DNA of 64,000 bases from Limnoperna fortunei (lineage: Eukaryota > Mollusca > Bivalvia > Mytilida > Modiolidae), in contig OX104125.1 in the NCBI GenBank assembly GCA_944474755.1, positions 51,013,346 through 51,077,345 on the forward strand. The letters are read 5' to 3'. Below the pieces are notes generated by a model that was given only the letters and a program-made list of their open reading frames with translations, ran no database searches and was not told the DNA's origin. The translations under genes were made by a program, and so were the position numbers. This document shows, piece by piece, positions 1 to 9,646 of the stretch (positions are counted from its first letter, which is position 1; each line of letters begins with the position of its first letter).

Positions 1-1095
1 ACTTGTAAACCCATCTGCTTGACCCCTGTAATTACTTCTTGTTCATGTGACCCCTGTAATTACTTCTTGTTCATGTGACCCCTGTAAGGTATTTACTTGT
101 AAACCCATCTGCTTGACCCCTGTAATTACTACCTGTCCATGTGACCCCTGTAAGGTATTTACTTGTAAACCCATCTGCTTGACACCTGTAATTACTACTT
201 GTCCATGTGATCCCTGTAAGGTATTTACTTGTAAACCCATCTGCTTGACCCCTGTAATTACTACTTGTCCATGTGACCCCTGTAAGGTATTTACTTGTAA
301 ACCCATCTGCTTGACCCCTGTAATTACTACTTGTTCATGTGACCCCTGTAAGGTATTTACTTGTAAACCCATCTGATTGACACCTGTAATTACTACCTGT
401 CCATGTGATCCCTGTAAGGTATTTACTTGTAAACCCATCTGCTTGACCCCTGTAATTACTACCTGTCCATGTGACCCCTGTAAGGTATTTACTTGTAAAC
501 CCATCTGCTTGACCCCTGTAATTACTTCTTGTTCATGTGACCCCTGTAAGGTATTTACTTGTAAACCCATCTGCTTGACACCTGTAATTACTACTTGTCC
601 ATGTGATCCCTGTAAGGTATTTACTTGTAAACCCATCTGCTTGACCCCTGTAATTACTTCTTGTTCATGTGACCCCTGTAAGGTATTTACTTGTAAACCC
701 ATCTGCTTGACCCTGTAATTACTAATTGTCCATGTGACCCCTGTAAGGTATTTACTTGTAAACCCATCTGCTTGACCCCTGTAATTACTACCTGTCCATG
801 TGACCCTTGTAAGGTATTTACTTGTAAACCCATCTGCTTGACCCCTGTAATTACTACTTGTCCATGTGACCCCTGTAAGGTATTTACTTGTAAACCCATC
901 TGCTTGACCCCTGTAATTACTTCTTGTTCATGTGACCCCTGTAAGGTATTTACTTGTAAACCCATCTGCTTGACCCCTGTAATTACTACCTGTCCATGTG
1001 AACCTTGTAAGGTATTTACTTGTTAACCCATCTCCTTGACCCCCCTGTAATTACTACCTGTCCACTTGATCTCATGTAAGGTACATACTACACGC
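1..1095. repeat. 66-bp tandem array (minisatellite)
   Basis: About 16 copies of a 66-bp unit that contains ACCCATCTGCTTGACCCC and two TGACCCCTGTAA half-motifs. The array is already under way at base 1 and decays into unique sequence near 1095. Because 66 is 22 codons, long frames stay open on both strands: a 22-residue Cys-rich repeat on plus (TPVITTC, CDPCK) and a Gln/Gly-rich one on minus. The plus frame is stopped by a TGA near 377 and both frames are broken by an indel near 711. No start context, splice site or flanking coding sequence is visible, so this is treated as non-coding. Confidence 0.9.
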
Positions 1096-1749
1096 CTTAT
1101 CAAATATATGTCTAAAACTTGGAAATTACATGTCCTAAAACTTAATATGTAATAAGTTGTAAAGACATAGGGTGTACACTATGGACACTTATTACTGTTC
1201 AAATTATGAAGACTACTGTCCTGTACTTTAATATTTAACTTACTTCTGTTTAAATCTGGTATCTTGAATTCCTGTAAAATACAAAATGTGTCAGATATGA
1301 TTTTACATATATAAATATACTTTAGACAAAACACATTTCTCTGTTTGACTGATTTAGACAATAGGACAATGGAGCACCTGTACGCTTCCTGGTGAGATAC
1401 CTGTTCTTCAATTTTTTGGTTTCTGTGTTGTGTGTCTATTTGTTTTGTTGTTGTCCTCTTTTTTGTGTAATAATGATTTTGTTTGTCCTTGATTTTTGGT
1501 TTTGTAAATATTCCTCTGTATCTTTAATTCGTTTTTTGTATTGTAGTATGTGCCCTTAACTCTTGTCTGCAAATTTTCAGCAGCCATTTATAGATTGTTA
1601 AAAATTTTTTAACCGCAATGCATTTTCTCATCTGTATCTCATCGAAAAAGTAATCTGTTATCACTTTTTTGTAACATTGTGATGTTTACTTAACAACATC
1701 TTGACAGCGAGGTGTGATGGGCCCATCTCATGCTAGTAGAGAGAGATGG
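1096..1749. other. Non-coding spacer
   Basis: AT-rich sequence between the 66-bp array and a SINE. No frame looks coding; open frames are short and low in complexity. I see no RNA gene or recognisable mobile element. Confidence 0.5.
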
Positions 1750-2001
1750 TTTGTTTGTTTGTTTGAATGATGTTTTACGCCACTTTCCGCAATTTTTCAG
1801 CTATTTCATGGCGCCCAGTTTTTATTGCGGGAGTACCCGGAGAGAACCCTGACCTTTAGTAGGAAAACTGTCAATCCTTAATTAAGATTGGAGTCGAGTA
1901 CACCCTGCCCACAGTGAGACTCGAACCCGCAACCTCAGTGTTGATAGACCATGTGATCAATAGTAGACGAGCTACCTTAACCACTCGGCCACAGAGGCCC
2001 C
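1750..2001 (-). mobile_element. tRNA-derived SINE, near full length
   Basis: In plus-strand order: a (TTTG)n tail, TTACGCCACTTTC, the body AATTAAGATTGGAGTCGAG, then the complement of a B box (GACTCGAACC) and of an A box (CCACTCGGCCACAGAGG). Same family as the intact copy at 9999-10264, in the opposite orientation. The tRNA-like head resembles a Ser/Leu-class tRNA. Confidence 0.85.
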
Positions 2002-2351
2002 AGCGTGAGATCCAATAATACCGCACATAAAGTTCAAAGAAAATAATAGCTATTCTGAAAACTTGTTGTCATAAATATATTTTACCTTCCTGACCTTTTA
2101 ATTTTAGCTGTGCTGTCACATAATCTTCATTCTAAAAAAAGAAATTAAACATATCCAATTCAACATTCTCAGTTACAAGGGTTTTTGTATGAACTATTTC
2201 ATTTCAACATAGACATGTACATGTATTTATGCAAAAGTTACATTCACTTGTAAATGCACACATGAAAAAGGAAAAGAAAACTGAAAGTAAACAGCGTCTG
2301 TTCAAAAAAAATAGATGACATAGTTATTAACAGACAACATTAATGTATTTA

Positions 2352-2670
2352 GCATGTTCAATGTATGTTGTATAGACACTGCTTCAGACATATCTTGATT
2401 CCAAGCATGTTCAATGTATGTTGTATAGACACTGCTTCAGACATGTCTTGATTCCAAACATGTTCAATGTATGTTGTATAGACACTGCTTCAGACATGTC
2501 TTGATTCCAAGCATGTTCAAGGTATGTTGTATAGACACTGCTTCAGACATGTCTTGATTCCAAGCATGTTCAATGTATGTTGTATAGACACTGCTTCAGA
2601 CATGTCTTGATTCCAAGCATGTTCAATGTATGTTGTATAGACACTGCTTCAGACATATCTTGATTCCAAG
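2352..2670. repeat. 53-bp tandem array, six copies
   Basis: Copies start near 2352, 2405, 2458, 2511, 2564 and 2617. Each contains GCATGTTCAATGTATGTTG and ends in CTTGATTCCAA. Copies are nearly identical (single changes such as ATATC/ATGTC), so expansion is recent. The period is not a multiple of three and there is no coding potential. Confidence 0.92.
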
Positions 2671-2709
2671 TTGACTAGTTCTTTCTTTACCTCCTTCAAG
2701 CATGTTTAG

Positions 2710-2946
2710 TTTTGTTTTTTTGAACGATGTTTACTGCCAGTTTCAGCATTTTTATTTTGCTATATCATGGCATCCAGTTTTTATTGGGGTAGGAAGCCAG
2801 AGTATCCAGCAAAAACTCCCAACCTTTGGTATAAAATCCTTGTCAATTAAGATTGGAATTGAGAGCACCCTGCCTGCAATCTCAGTGTTGACAGACCACA
2901 TGATCTATAGTAGACGAACTACGTTAACCACTAGGCCACCAAGGCC
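2710..2946 (-). mobile_element. Decayed tRNA-derived SINE
   Basis: The T-rich tail, the CAGTTTCAGCATTTTTA segment, AATTAAGATTGGAATTGAG and the head complement AACCACTAGGCCACCAAGG occur in the order of the family master. The B-box region is degraded. Confidence 0.75.
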
Positions 2947-3187
2947 ACAGCATGTTTATAAAGTAGTGTTTATAGACTGAGTTATACTATCAGACATACC
3001 CTGATTCAGTGTTTAATAGTTTTTCATGTTTAGTGCATTAGTACCAATGCTAATGTGTCTGTTTTGTCCTAACAATTTACAGTTGATCAAGTTGTTGGAA
3101 ACAGTAAATAAAGTATCTGTATGTTGGAGATACAATTAAAAATAATAAGACTAATATACATCTAGGATTCCACAAATCCTTTGTTTT

Positions 3188-3261
3188 ATGGAATGGATTT
3201 TAATGCCATTTTCAGCACATCTTCAGCTACTAGTATATCATGAAATTTTTATTAAAGCAAG
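3188..3261 (-). mobile_element. SINE tail fragment leading into the 36-bp array
   Basis: TTTTAATGCCATTTTCAGCA followed by a degraded AGCTA...TCATGAAATTTTTATT matches the 3' half of the local SINE read on minus. It runs directly into GGAGTACCCAGTGGAAACC, the first unit of the array, which is consistent with the array having grown out of a SINE. Confidence 0.6.
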
Positions 3262-5720
3262 TAGGAGTACCCAGTGGAAACCTCTGACCTTTGATAGCTG
3301 GAGTACCCTGTGGAAACCCCTGACCTTTGATACCTGGAGTACCCTGTGGAAAACCCTGACCTTTGGTAGTTGGAGTAACCTATGGAAACCCAGGCTTGTG
3401 GTAGCTGGAGTACCAAGTGGAAGCCCCTGACCTTTGGTAGCTGAAGTACCCTGTGCAAACCCCAGGCCTGTGGTAGCTGGAATACCCTGTGGAAACCCCA
3501 GGCCTGTGGTAGCTGGAGTACCCATTGATAACCCCTGACCTATAGTAGCTGGAATCCCCAGTGGATTTGTTTGTATGTTTGTATTTTGTTTAACGTTGCG
3601 TTAAACAAAATTCAAACATTTCAGCATTTTTTCAGCTTTTTCATGGTGTTCATTTTTTATTGAGGGAGGAAGCTGGAGTACCAGGAGAAAAACCAACCTT
3701 TGGTAGGAAAACTGGCAATCCTTGTCAATTAAGATTGCAGTGGAGCGCTTAACCTTTGGTAGCTGGAGTACCCAGTGAACACCCATGACCTTTGGTAGCT
3801 GTAGTACACAGTAAACACCCCTGACTTTTGATAGCTGGAGTACCCAGTGAACAGCCCTGACCTATGATAGCTGGAGTACCCAGTGAACACCTCTGACCTA
3901 TGATAGCTGGAGTACCCAGTAAACACCCCCGACTTTTGATAGCTGGAGTACCCAGAGAACACCTTTGACTTTTGGTAGCTGGAGTATCCAGTGAACACCC
4001 CTGACGTATGATAGCAGGAGTACCCAGTGAACACCCCTGACCTATGATAGCTGAAGTACCCAGTGAACACCCCTGACTTTTGGTAGCTGGAGTACCCAGT
4101 GAACACCCCTGACCTTTGATAGCTGGAGTACCCAGTGAACACCCTTGACCTTTGGTAGCTGGAGTACCCAGTGAACACCCCTGACTTTTTATAGCTGGAG
4201 CACAGTGAACACTCCTAACCTATGATAGCTGGAGTACCCAGTTAACACCCCTGACCTATGATAGCTGGAGTACCCAGTGAACATCCCTGACCTATGATAT
4301 CTGGAGTACCCAGTGAACACACCTGACCTATGATAGCTGTAGTACCCAGTGAACACTCCTGACTTTTGATAGCTGGAGTACCCAGTGAACACCCCTGACC
4401 TATGATATCTGGAGTACCCAGTGAACACCCCTGACCTATGATAGCTGTAGTACCCAGTAAACACCCCTGACTTTTGATAGCTGAAGTACCCAGTGAACCC
4501 CTCCTGACTTTTGGTTGCTGGAATACCCAGTGAACACCCCTGATCTATGATAGCTGTAGAACCCAGTGAACACTCCTGACTTTTGGTTGCTGGAATACCC
4601 AGTGAACACCCCTGACCTATGATAGCTGGAGTACCCAGTGAACACTCCTGACCTATGATAGCTGGAGTACCCAGTGAACACCCCTGACTTTTGGTAGCTG
4701 GAGTACCCAGTGAACACCCCTGACCTTTGATAGCTGGAGTACCCAGTGAACACCCTCGACCTTTGGTAGCTGGAGTACCCAGTGAACACCCTTGACTTTT
4801 TATAGCTGGAGCACAGTGTACACCCTCGACCTTTGGTAGCTGGAGTACCCAGTGAAAACCCCTGACCTATGATAGCTGGAGTACCCAGTTAACACCTATG
4901 ACCTTTGATAGCTGGAGTACCCAGTGAACACCCCTGACCTATGATATCTGGAGTACCCAGTGAACACACCTGACCTATGATAGCTGGAGTACCCAGTGAA
5001 CACCCCTGACCTATGATATCTGGAGTACCCAGTGAACACTCCTGACCTATGATATCTGGAGTACCCAGTGAACACCCCTGACCTATGATAGCTGTAGTAC
5101 CCAGTAAACACCCCTGACTTTTGATAGCTGGAGTACCCAGTGAACCCCCCTGACCTATGATATCTGGAGTACCCAGTGAACACTCCTGACTTTTGGTTGC
5201 TGGAATACCCAGTGAACACCCCTGACCTATGATAGCTGTAGAACCGTGAACACTCCTGACTTTTGGTTGCTGGAATACCCAGTGAACACCCCTGACCTAT
5301 GATAGCTGTAGTACCCAGTGAACACTCCTGACTTTTGGTTGCTGGAATACCCAGTGAAAACCCCTGACCTATGATAGCTGGAGTACCCAGTGAACACTCC
5401 TGACCTATGATAGCTGGAGTACCCAGTGAACACCCTTGACTTTTGGTAGCTGGAGTACCCAGTGAACACCCCTGAATTTTGGATGCTGGAGTACCCAGTG
5501 AACACCCCTGAATTTTGGATGCTGGAGTACCCAGTGAACACCCTTGACTTTTGATAGCTAGAGTACCCAGTGAACACCCCTGAATTTTGGATGCATGAGT
5601 ACCCATTGAACATCCCTGAATTTTAGATGCTGGAGTACCCAGTGAACACCCCTGACCTTTGGTAGCAGGAGTTCCCAGTGGAAACCCTGACCTTTGGTAG
5701 CTGGAATACCCAGTGGAAAT
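3262..5720. repeat. 36-bp minisatellite derived from a SINE segment
   Basis: About 65 degenerate copies of a 36-bp unit with the core GGAGTACCCAGTGAACACC followed by CCTGACCTATGATAGCT. The period is 12 codons, which gives long but meaningless minus frames (repeat FTGYSSYQRSGV). The unit aligns base for base in length with the 36-bp SINE segment from GAAGCCGGAGTACCCGG to GACCTGCG (complement of about 10150-10190), so the array is an amplified piece of that SINE. The start is gradual and the end abuts unique sequence near 5720. Confidence 0.88.
3566..3747 (-). mobile_element. Partial SINE inside the 36-bp array
   Basis: TGTTTGTATGTTTGTATT, a duplicated GCGTTAAACAAAATTC tail, TTTTTATTGAGGGAGGAAGC and GGCAATCCTTGTCAATTAAG follow SINE order. 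The tRNA-like head is missing; the body passes straight into array units (TTTGGTAGCTGGAGTACCC). Confidence 0.75.
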
Positions 5721-5732
5721 CAAAAGACTGCC

Positions 5733-5928
5733 ACTGGAAAAGTATGGCATATTGAATGGCATGGAGAATAAAGCCTTTTGAAGCTTCAATGAGTCTTATC
5801 TTTTTATCAAAATCTAAAGGGACCTTTATTCTGCAAAGAGCTTGGCCCTCTCCAAACACTTTACACATTGTCATAATTTCCCTTTTATAACCTGTCAACC
5901 CAATAAGAGGGCTTCCCGTATCTGCCAT
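5733..5928 (-). CDS. Possible exon downstream of COR exon (uncertain)
   Basis: A minus frame of about 65 codons opens after CACGTCACCAG, which could be a splice acceptor at 5929-5930. It reads MADTGSPLIGLTGYKREI and later KVPLDFDKKIRLIEASKG. Its phase (0) would fit the phase-0 exit of the COR exon at 6228. Residue composition looks protein-like, but I recognise no domain, the polypyrimidine tract is weak, and no clear donor is visible before the 36-bp array begins. It could be the next exon of the ROCO gene, a relic or chance. Confidence 0.25.
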
Positions 5929-6227
5929 CTGGTGACGTGTTGGGCATTTGTGCATGTGGAGTACTACGAAGCTTCCCAGTAATGAATCCGTTAAAAGCTT
6001 TAAAAATTTACAAGAACAATAACTTTTTATTGGCAACAAAAGTGAAAGTAATCAACAACCTGCATTTTAAACGTTTCATATTTTTTTTAAAGAATCAGCA
6101 AATAAAAGATGTATTCAAATTTACTGTTCTAAAATAAATGAATGTATGGCATAAAAGACTTAAGGATGATGGAGACACATCTAATATGCTATAAAATAAA
6201 AATACAATTACAGATAAGATTCCCTAC

Positions 6228-7440
6228 CTCTGTATAGTCTTCAAACCATGTCTGAAAGAAATCTTGAGTGTTATGACTATCACTATGTTCTTCACAAAAG
6301 TATTCATCTTCTAAATCCAGTAGCTCACTGTAGCTATGGCGACCATCAGAAATGTGTATGTTGCCATCCGAGCATTTTGACTTTACTGTGAAACGCACAC
6401 TTCTTGTTTCAAATCTTTCTTTTACTCTCTCAATTGTTCCCCCCAATTCTTCTAGCATTGCTTTACAAGTTCCTTTCTCCACATTTTTCCATTGCCATAT
6501 CTGTAGTGCTATTGTGTTTTTACAGAAACACAAAATAAATTTTCTGAACTTTGTTTTGTCAAGAAAGAATACTCCCATACCATGATAAATAGCCATCCCG
6601 CCAGTCCCTGGTTCTGTGCACATAGGATATTTACTGATATAACAACACAGAATATGGTTGAAAAAGTCAAACGGCATGAAATCAAACTCGATACACAGCC
6701 ATGGTGTACGCTTACATTTATCTTTTTTTGCATTAAACCTATCAACAATATCTGTAAATGAAGCTTTAGTGGAGATCATGCAAGGCATATAATAAGTAGG
6801 TAAGATTTTTCTTTGTCCATTTTCCATCAGAGTTGTTAGCTTTACTATAATGCCAAATATTTCCATTACATTTAGTAAGTGACTGCTATGTTTGTTAAAG
6901 TCAAGTTCTGGTTTTATCAAAGAGTTTTACAATCAGAGAAGGCTCAAGCTTTCCAGTGTCTTCTAGCGCTTTCCATTCATTTGTCAGCTTCAGGTTGGAA
7001 TCAAATTTGTCTGATACAAGACATCTGAAAGCATTTGCTAACCATTTTTGGTTTAGTATAATATATTCTTTTAAACTCTCAAAATATACGACACCTCCCA
7101 CTTTATGTTGATATTTCAGGAAAAGTTTTATTTCATCCTCACTATCAATTGAACATTGAGAAGATAGTTCGACAATATCCAACCAAGATAATATGTTCAT
7201 CTCGGCCTCCCTTAAAACACCAATTGATTGTTCTAAACGTATCCAACGTAAGGGTAACTTTTCAGCAAACGTTTTGACTTGCTTTCCATATTTAAAAACT
7301 GTGTTGCGCAAAACATTAAAATCCCCTTCGTCTGACTCAGTGTTTGAAACATAACATATCTCTCTTACATGTTTTTTCTTAGCTTCGTTTTTTAATACAG
7401 ACAGTAGTTGTTTTCGGAAGTCATCTTTTCTTTCCTGCAG
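6228..7440 (-). CDS. Roc C-terminal end and COR domain exon (frameshifted)
   Basis: Exon of the Ig-ROCO gene. The acceptor is TTCTTTTAG before CTGCAGGAAAG (7440) and the donor is GAG/GTAGGG (6228). It enters and, once corrected, leaves in phase 0, about 404 codons. The start completes the Roc G domain (a YVSNTES stretch sits where the G5 loop falls). The rest is COR: FAEKLPLRWIRLEQSI, a winged-helix-like part with YFESLKEYIILNQKWLANAF, then COR-B with PMCTEPGTGGMAIYHGMG. COR domains mediate dimerisation and GTPase coupling in ROCO proteins. The frame breaks at the AAAA run at 6912-6915: removing one A joins LFDK to PELDFNKHSS and restores the COR consensus. The break is either a sequencing indel or a true inactivating change. 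Confidence 0.8.
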
Positions 7441-8186
7441 CTAAAAGAAACAAAAATCCTAAATTTTCACCTGTTTTGCTCCTGAATATTGTTTTTGTCA
7501 CAAACAATTATTTGTTAACTGACAAAGAAAATATATACTGGAAATCTTAAATTGATGATTATAGATTATATACTTTTTTTAAAAGAGATGCATTTTTCCG
7601 TCCATATCTTATCGAAGGGCCACAGCCCTGAGATGAGATAACGAGAAAATGCATTAAGTTTCAAAAAACGTAAATAATCTGTTTATTGCTGTTTTGGAAC
7701 ATTGTGATGTCACTGTGTTTACTTAACTTGACGGATGTGCATACTAGTTAAGGATAAAGTACAATGTAAATGTTATAAAATGTTTTACTGCAGATGTCTG
7801 AATGATTTACCCTGTCTTAATAACAAGACACATATTTTAGAGTTACGATATTACTGACTCGGTTATTAAGGTTTGCCAGCATCTTACAGAGTTTCTGATA
7901 TGATTGATTGATTGATTGGTGTTAAACGTCTAGCAAGCAATATTTCAGCTATATTCAGGACGTTTTTGATATGATAATTATCAGAGGGATAGATACACAA
8001 TATAACTTATTTTAATTCTATTATGATTTAATTGGTCTTACTCCATTGAAATTTCAATGGAAATAAAAATATTTACTATTTTAAATATTTAATTGACTAT
8101 ATTAGACATCTATATTGTATTCAAAACACTTATAAAATGAGATCAAAAAGTTGTTTAATAACTTAATATTTGCTCATAACACTTAC
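7441..8186 (-). other. Intron of Ig-ROCO gene
   Basis: Bounded by donor GTAAGTG (8186) and acceptor TTCTTTTAG (7441). Apart from the SINE tail at 7902-7962 the sequence is AT-rich and shows no coding potential. Confidence 0.75.
7902..7962 (-). mobile_element. Tail fragment of a second SINE family
   Basis: GATTGATTGATTGATTGGTG, then TTAAACGTCTAGCAAGCAAT and TTTCAGCTATATTCAGGACG. This is the complement of the fragment at 25649-25700. The (TCAA)n tail and GCTGGACGTTAAAC ending differ from the main SINE family here. Confidence 0.6.
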
Positions 8187-8314
8187 ATGATCTCTGCACT
8201 CGTCAATTCTGGTACAAACAATGATTGCTGGCGGATAGAGAAGTTCTGTCTCCTCTTTCATTTCCTCCTTATTGGCACATGAGTGAATAGTATCAAGCCA
8301 GAAATCTATATACT
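8187..8314 (-). CDS. Roc domain exon with G4 motif
   Basis: A 128-nt exon: acceptor TTTTTATAG (8315-8317), donor CAT/GTAAGTG. It enters in phase 1 (joining GGA G from the previous exon) and leaves in phase 0. It encodes EYIDFWLDTIHSCANKEE and then PAIIVCTRIDECRDH. In ROCO proteins this is the central sheet plus the G4 guanine-specificity loop; here the NKxD-type motif reads TRID, as expected for the relaxed THxD/TRxD form of Roc domains. Confidence 0.85.
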
Positions 8315-8524
8315 CTATAAAAATAAAGGAGTCAATTAAAAATATGAAATAGATTTCAAGGGGGCAATACACGAATAAGAGCATTTGGAATTATTATTAA
8401 TATTAGATACTTTCTAAGGATCATTTAAAGATGGTTTAATGGTTTCACGTGTCAGAATGGCATAACATCTGAAATCCAGATATAAAACAAAGTGGATACA
8501 TGTGATATCACAATAACACAAGTT

Positions 8525-8772
8525 AGTTTGAATATTGTTTAAAGCCACTTTCAGCAATTTTACAGCTACATCGTGGCATCCAGTGATTATTAGGGGGGAA
8601 GCCGGAGGACCCAGAGAAAAACACCTAACCTTAGGTAGGGAAACTGGTACTTGTTAATTAAGATTGTAGTCAAGCACACCCATTATAGTAAGACTCGAGG
8701 TAGCAATCTAGGTTTTGACAGACCATGTGATCAATAGTGGATGAATTACCATAACTACTCAGCCACCAACGG
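8525..8772 (-). mobile_element. tRNA-derived SINE, diverged
   Basis: AGTTTGAATATTGTTTAAAG, CCACTTTCAGCAATTTTACA, AATTAAGATTGTAGTCAAGC and the head complement ACTCAGCCACC occur in SINE order. The B-box part (AAGACTCGAGG) is altered. Confidence 0.75.
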
Positions 8773-8948
8773 ACCTTACACAAGTTAATGAAGATCTGAT
8801 ACATTTGACTGATAAGTGTATGTTTAACTACATTAAATCAATGTGCATGCACAGTCTATATTACAGACAAAACATTGGATATGTTGGTCATCTGGGTGGT
8901 GAAGTTAAAGAGATTTGAACATAGACCAGCACTAAGTCACGCTAACCA

Positions 8949-9365
8949 TACCCCCACTCAACCATTTTTATGACTAATCCTTAATAATAACACTGTAAGT
9001 ATGGTTTCAGGAAGTAGATAACTGAATGACCTGGAAATGGGAGGTTTGGTACAACTCATCATGCTAAAGGCTTTAGCTGTATACAAATTTTGAAATCCAG
9101 CCCTAAAGTAGAAGCTGAGAAATCTCTTACGAAAAATTTTCCTATTTTGACCCTGGAAACAGTCTTAGTCGGCTCGGAAGTAGATAACTGACTGACCCAG
9201 AAAGGGGAGGCAAAGTACAACTCATCATGCTAAAGCTGTGCACCAAATTTGAAATCAATCCTTTTAGCATGTTTAGTAGAAGCAGAGAAATCTGTTATGA
9301 AAGTTTGCACTGGACGGACAGATAAGGTGATTGCAATATAGCCCCTTCTGTTATGAGTGGGGGTA
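8949..9365. mobile_element. Inverted-end element with tandem core (family 3)
   Basis: The ends are a perfect 12-bp inverted pair, TACCCCCACTCA (8949-8960) and TGAGTGGGGGTA (9354-9365). The core is two direct repeats, 166 bp apart, that begin AAGTAGATAACTGA (9012 and 9178). A GGACGGACAG tract precedes the right end. The plan matches the two larger families at 17.1-21.4 kb, and the general design recalls pearl or Helentron-derived (HINE) elements reported in bivalves. That class assignment is inference. Confidence 0.65.
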
Positions 9366-9646
9366 TAAAACCAAACTGTTTATACTTATTTAATCTTTAA
9401 TAGCTTCATATGATTGCTAAAGCAGCTGATTTTGGACAACATTGTTTTTTATAACAAACACATGGATCCAAATAGAAAAGTGGTTCCAGAGAAGAAGATT
9501 AAAAAAAGAAAACTGGATAGCTAGATATTTAGGGGAAACAGGGTATGTGATGAAAATATCTCACCCTGACCTTTAACAAAGCTAACTAAAAAGAGAAACA
9601 TTATTTGTACCAGACTTATATTTTATCTAATTCTAAAGTTTCAAAC

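Larger units (their letters stand above)
8315..9646 (-). other. Intron of Ig-ROCO gene
   Basis: Lies between donor GGAG/GTTTGA (9646) and the acceptor at 8315. It holds a SINE (8525-8772) and an inverted-end element with tandem core (8949-9365). The remaining sequence is AT-rich, without coding features. Confidence 0.75.

Noticed and set aside
43..1026. Long open frames on both strands of the 66-bp array as a repeat protein gene
   Set aside because: They follow automatically from a 22-codon period without stops, are broken by a stop and an indel, and have no start, splice or flanking coding evidence.
3729..5789. Minus-strand frames with FTGYSSYQRSGV repeats as a structural (silk or collagen-like) protein
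   Set aside because: The repeat is the translated 36-bp minisatellite derived from a SINE; frames shift between copies.
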